A stretch of 64,000 nucleotides of DNA, from positions 1 to 64,000 of the forward strand of contig JADNYV010000113.1 of assembly GCA_015501055.1 (NCBI GenBank), read 5' to 3'. Under the pieces are notes generated by a model that was not told where the DNA came from, did no database searches, and saw nothing but the letters and a program-made list of their open reading frames with translations. Each line of letters starts with the position of its first letter. The first letter of the stretch is position 1. Positions 59,926 to 64,000 of the stretch are shown in pieces. The translations under genes and the position numbers were made by a program. Source of the stretch: Mucidula mucida. Its lineage: Eukaryota; Basidiomycota; Agaricomycetes; Agaricales; Physalacriaceae.

Positions 59926-60270
59926 AGACGTATATTTCTCGCACATTTGTACTGGTATAATAGGTTGTACTTCTGGAAGCTTGCTTATAATAATATATGA
60001 AGGGCTAGTCCCAATAGAGCTATGCTGTATCCGCTGAAGCGTGTAGACTTCACAACGTCGTCCGGGAATAAAGGAGGATTCTAGGAAAGCTTCTCTGGTA
60101 GTAGTGATTCATTGCTTGAATTTAATGACAGGCTCCCGAATTGTGGCATTTTCAAACTGAGCGGGGAGTCCAGTTTCAGTGAAGTTTATCGTAGCGCTCT
60201 CAGATCGCGGCCATGTGCATCGCGAGACTACGCATGGCTTTGCTGGCGCTGGTAGAGATCTCAAAGTATA

Positions 60271-60648
60271 CTACTTACTGTATTTCAGAAGAATCTCCAC
60301 ATAATCTTTGATACCTGTTACTCTGGTGAACATGGCCTTCTCACCGTAGGCAACACTTGCAAGATACGGATGAATCATCAAGCGTTTCAATGACTCGTTA
60401 AAGACCATTGAGCTCAACCTCCGAGTCAGACTTTTGACGCGGCCGCTTGGCGGTGAAAGCTCGAAGTGTTGAGAAAGGACAGAGCCTTTTCTTTTGAATG
60501 GCTTGAAATCAAAATTGATTCTAGAGTTGAGAACTGCTGAACGGGCCGGTGGGGACATCGGTCCAGTGAGCGCCGTATGCGCGTCATTTTTGAACACTTG
60601 AAGACATAGTCCGTATAATTTTTGCAAGTCATAGTTCAGGTGAGACAA
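60271..60648 (-). CDS. Small protein of unknown function
   Basis: An open frame of 125 residues (MSHLNYDLQKLYGLCLQVFK; middle rich in Arg, Ser and Pro; end VTGIKDYVEILLKYSK). It starts 69 bases from the divergent eIF2-gamma start. It may have a further exon on the low-coordinate side (a GTAAGT donor overlaps its stop), but frames do not join cleanly. Not recognised; it could be a chance ORF. Confidence 0.3.
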   Translation of the reverse strand: MSHLNYDLQKLYGLCLQVFKNDAHTALTGPMSPPARSAVLNSRINFDFKPFKRKGSVLSQHFELSPPSGRVKSLTRRLSSMVFNESLKRLMIHPYLASVAYGEKAMFTRVTGIKDYVEILLKYSK

Positions 60649-60717
60649 GCGATCAAGAGATAAATCGAGTCACGTTGCCACGTGCACTCGTCTTTTGATT
60701 CCTTACCATCATCCAGC

Positions 60718-62351
60718 ATGCCTGGCGACGAAACATTGCAAAAACGCGCAGAAGAGTCCGAATCTGACGAGGAGGAGGACGATGTCGCAGAAGCCATCCC
60801 ACAGATCGACATCGATGTAACAAAATTGACACCTCTGTCGCCGGAGGTTATATCAAAACAGGTTGGTCGATGGACGTCTGAATTCGAGAAATACTCATAC
60901 TTTTTCGATGCAAAAAGGCAACAATAAATCTGGGGACTATCGGGCACGTCGCCCACGGAAAATCTACAGTGGTCAAGGCTATTTCGGGTGTGATGACTGT
61001 GCGGTTCAAGAATGAGCTCGTGAGGAATATCACAATCAAGCTTGGATATGCCAATGCCAAAGTGCGTCTACTTGAGTCTCTAGTCGGGAATTTTGTTGAC
61101 TCTTTCATAGATTTACAAATGTGAAAATGAAGCATGTCCCAGACCGGGCTGCTATCGTTCATATCGTTCCGACAAGGAAGACCACCCGCCCTGCGAGCGT
61201 CCCGGCTGTGGACATCGCATGAAGCTCATCCGACACGTCTCGTTTGTCGATTGCCCCGGTCACGACATTCTCATGGCTACTATGTTGAACGGCGCTGCCG
61301 TCATGGACGCCGCGCTTCTCCTCATTGCCGGCAACGAATCCTGCCCACAGCCCCAGACATCCGAGCATCTCGCCGCAGTCGAGATCATGAAGCTCGAGAA
61401 CATCATCATCCTGCAGAACAAGGTCGATCTCATCAAGGAGGCTCAGGCGCTCGAGCACCAAAAGAGCATCACTGCGTTTGTCAAGGGCACCGTGGCCGAG
61501 TCATCTCCCATCGTTCCTATATCTGCGCAGTTGAAGTACAACATTGACGCCGTCAACGAGTATATCGTTAAGCGCATTCCCATCCCCGAACGCGACTTTA
61601 CATCATCACCCCGCCTTATCGTTATTCGATCATTTGACGTGAACAAGCCTGGTGCAGAGGTCGACGAGCTAAAGGGTGGTGTCGCCGGTGGATCTATCCT
61701 TACTGGTGTTCTCCAAATCGGAATGGAGGTCGAAATCCGGCCTGGTATCGTCACCAAGGATAATCAAGGACGGAACAAGTGTCAGCCCATCTTTAGCCGG
61801 ATCATGTCCCTTCACGCAGAGAACAACCTTCTTCAGTTTGCTGTACCCGGCGGTCTCATTGGTGTTGGTACCCGGATTGATCCCACTTTGTGTCGCGCGG
61901 ATCGTCTGGTCGGACAGGTCCTGGGCGCAGTTGGCAAGCTGCCCAAGATCTATACAGGTATTTCATTCTTGGTGCGAGATATAGTCAACCTGACATTGGA
62001 ATAGAACTTGAAATTAGTCTCTTCCTTCTTCGTCGTCTTCTCGGTGTCAAGACGGAAGACAAAAAACAGACAAAAGTCACCAAGCTCACGAAGAATGAGC
62101 TACTCCTCATCAATATTGGTTCTACGTCAACCGGTGGACGAGTTCTTAGTGTCAAGGCGGATCTCGCCAAGATTCAACTTACGGCACCTGCGTGCACAGA
62201 GGTCGGCGAAAAGGTTGCATTGTCAAGACGAATCGAAAAGCATTGGCGTTTGGTCGGTGAGTCTTGATTATTTTGTTGCGTCGAGCCTCTGCTGACCATT
62301 GGCATAGGTTGGGGTAGTGTACAACGTGGAACAGTTTTGGAGGTCGACTAG
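60718..62351 (+). CDS. GCD11: Translation initiation factor eIF2 gamma
   Basis: Five exons with introns 60862-60917, 61062-61110, 61958-62004 and 62257-62307 give 476 residues. This is the GTPase subunit that binds Met-tRNAi in eIF2. It shows an acidic N-terminus ([12 protein letters not shown]), the P-loop [17 protein letters not shown], a zinc knuckle ([17 protein letters not shown], then CERPGCG), the G3 region [19 protein letters not shown], the G4 region [11 protein letters not shown] and the beta-barrel domains [20 protein letters not shown] and [20 protein letters not shown]. It ends [13 protein letters not shown]. Intact and of usual length. Confidence 0.97.
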
Positions 62352-62946
62352 AGATTGTATAGATATGTATGTGTTCATGTACAACAGGAATCTCACCTTG
62401 TAGATCTGTAATCGCGGTTCTCTCTACATCTGAAGGAACGATGCGTCATCCTTGAGTATGTCCTTCTACGTTGCATGTTCTGTACCTGGATGACTCGTTC
62501 AGAGGGTTCTCAATTGTACTTGTTTTCCCGACCACAATTCAACGCGTTTGCGAGTCGGATTGATGTTCAATCTTGTAGAATTGAACGAGAAGAACGCCGC
62601 ATAATTGAGTATAGTATATGTGCCAGGAAGGAAATGGTATTTAAATGATGCGACGAAATGTGGCGCTGAATGACGCGGTCACGGCGAGAAGTTACCTCCC
62701 TATTCCCATACTCATGTGCTTCCCAACTATAGCATGCACGTAATTTGGAACAAAAGCTTGCGTGCTGTCCCACACAGCAACCAATCTCAAGTCACTCGTG
62801 ATATGACAGTTGGCACCAAAGTATAGCATGCTCAAGGCTGCAGTCGATTCAAAGAGGTTTGGCGTAGTGAGGTGCGCATCTACATGGTTTGTTCAGAAGC
62901 TGAGATGGTGATACAATTGCAATGGGATATACACGATTTACATACG
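62352..62946. other. 3' flanks of convergent genes
   Basis: No gene seen between the stops of eIF2-gamma and NC2-alpha. Short overlapping ORFs only. Confidence 0.5.
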
Positions 62947-63576
62947 CTATGAAGACTCATCATAGTCATCATCCTGTTGTTGATGGGCGCTCGTCGGGGC
63001 TGGACTGCCCTTGTCGTCGTTGTCCTGGTCCTGGTCCATCTCCTCCTCGACCTCTGACTTGACCTCTTCCTGGCTCTTCTTCTTTGTCGAGCGCCGGCGC
63101 TTCGGTGGCGCGTCGCCGTCTGCCGCGGCTGCCTCTTTGCGATCGCGCCTGGCCTTGCCGCGCCGTTTCTTCTCTGCCGCCTCGGCTTCCAAGTCGATGG
63201 TGCCGCCTGCGGACGGGTCGGGCACGGCTTGGACGATCTCCTTGAGGAAGTCGAGCATTTCTGTGGTTTCGACGGCGTGCTTGAGGTGGTAGGCTTCGAC
63301 CTTTTTCGAGCCGCGCTCTGCGGTCACCTTGTGCGCCTCCTCTACAATAAGTCCCAAGAACAGTTCTAGCGCTTTGGCTGTACAACACTCAGTACCAAGT
63401 TGGACAAGGAACGGGGCACGCACAGATAACAATAGGTGTTGCCTGTGCTACTTTGCCCACTTCATCGTCCTTTTGCATAATCTTCTTTATGCGCGCCTGG
63501 ACTGGCGTTAGCACGTCAATATCGGTCGCAACAGGCGTACCACAGGGAATTTAGTTTGTTTATTCTTGCCCTTCAT
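62947..63576 (-). CDS. NC2 alpha (DRAP1/Bur6), histone-fold transcription regulator
   Basis: Three exons with introns 63497-63540 and 63378-63423 give 179 residues. Exon 1 encodes only MKGKNKQTKFPV, then ARIKKIMQKDDEVGKVAQAT, IVISKALELFLGLIVEEAHK, ERGSKKVEAYHLKHAVETTE, a complete histone fold. The C-terminus is a Lys/Arg-rich stretch (PPKRRRSTKKKSQEE) and an acidic/Gln tail. NC2 alpha pairs with NC2 beta (Dr1) and clamps TBP on promoters, repressing or activating transcription in the nucleus. Confidence 0.93.
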
Positions 63577-63597
63577 GACGGTAGAAAGCAAAGCGCG

Positions 63598-63611
63598 TAA
63601 CCCTAACCCTA
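63598..63611. promoter_or_regulatory. Telomere-like double repeat upstream of NC2 alpha
   Basis: TAACCCTAACCCTA lies 22 bases upstream of the NC2-alpha start codon. It equals two fungal telomere units. In a promoter such telo-box sequences can bind telomere-repeat factors (known from other eukaryotes); here that is an inference. Confidence 0.4.
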
Positions 63612-63743
63612 CGCAGAGGATGATATTTAATCTTCTCATCGTTCATTACACGCTCTCCAATCTACCACAGTACAAAGACAGGCGAGGAAAATAAACAAAC
63701 AAACAACAGCTGTACAAACTCCCGCATCCCATCATCAACCAAC

Positions 63744-64000
63744 CTATGCACCTTTGGGAGCCTCTTTCCAGGAGATGGCCTGCTCCTCGCCCATAGCAGA
63801 AATAATAGTCACGAGGAGATCCTTGCCCTCATCAAATGCCTGATTCCAATCTTAGTAGATGCGTAACAGAAATCAAAAAGCTGCTTACGGCGGCAATTTC
63901 GTTACCCAAGTCAGACTCGGGAACCTTGACATCGTCCTTGGAGGTACCGTCCTGCGTCATCAGGTTAAGGAATCCGTCGTCAATGTTGACGAGCTGGTAT
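63744..64000 (-). CDS. Translation factor eIF5A, 3' part (cut by window end)
   Basis: Two partial exons with an intron at 63840-63888. The protein reads YQLVNIDDGFLNLMTQDGTS, KVPESDLGNEIAAAFDEGKD, LLVTIISAMGEEQAISWKEA, then PKGA and stop. This is the C-terminal OB-fold of eIF5A, the hypusine-containing factor that helps ribosomes through difficult peptide bonds. The hypusine site lies outside the window. The C-terminus is normal. Confidence 0.95.

Overview
The window is nuclear DNA of a filamentous basidiomycete, most likely an Agaricomycete. The genes carry many introns of about 45-57 bases with GT(A/G)NGN donors. A Ty3/gypsy element with a chromodomain is present, and several products have fungal or basidiomycete-type architectures: a GT69 CAP59/CMT1-like mannosyltransferase beside an SGNH-fold protein, a Dlp1-like prenyl synthase subunit, and a pectin methylesterase family. 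Genus cannot be read from the sequence. Family names below are my own reading of motifs; no database search was run.

The left 19 kb is repeat-rich. A segment of about 2.5 kb occurs twice in direct orientation (from base 1 and from 16348) and carries an unrecognised minus-strand gene. The two copies flank a mitochondrial processing peptidase beta-like gene (13201-14749) and a decayed MDR-type oxidoreductase (14913-16194). The right copy looks like a pre-insertion version. The left copy is split by nested insertions: an inverted-repeat hairpin, then a DNA transposon with CATCAGTAAGT termini, then a Ty3/gypsy element with two 224-bp LTRs, then a hAT-like element that splits the chromodomain, then a tRNA-derived sequence. 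A separate 293-bp insertion lies just upstream of the peptidase gene.

From 19.8 to 38.5 kb come mostly ordinary single-copy genes: an SGNH-fold protein and a GT69 glycosyltransferase diverging from a 165-bp promoter, a Dlp1/PDSS2-like subunit of polyprenyl synthase for ubiquinone, mitochondrial IF3, a truncated TIM22 relic, a small GPI-anchored KRE9/KNH1-like wall protein, the tRNA maturation pair Sen15 and long-form tRNase Z, a mariner-type MITE, a coiled-coil protein and a RanBP2-type zinc-finger protein.

From 39.3 to 64 kb: EMC1, two tandem FAD monooxygenases, two pectin methylesterases with a third 3'-end relic between them, DPM1, a GH47 mannosidase, a PIH1-domain protein, DAHP synthase, eIF2-gamma, NC2-alpha and the 3' end of eIF5A. 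DPM1, GH47, EMC1 and GT69 all serve glycosylation or ER maturation, but they do not form one operon-like unit.

There is no convincing new multi-gene defence or biosynthetic system. The most unusual content is the nested transposon stack with its empty counterpart nearby, the MPP-beta copy with an altered zinc-binding motif (HFLED), and several single-base frameshifts in otherwise conserved genes, which may be real or assembly errors.
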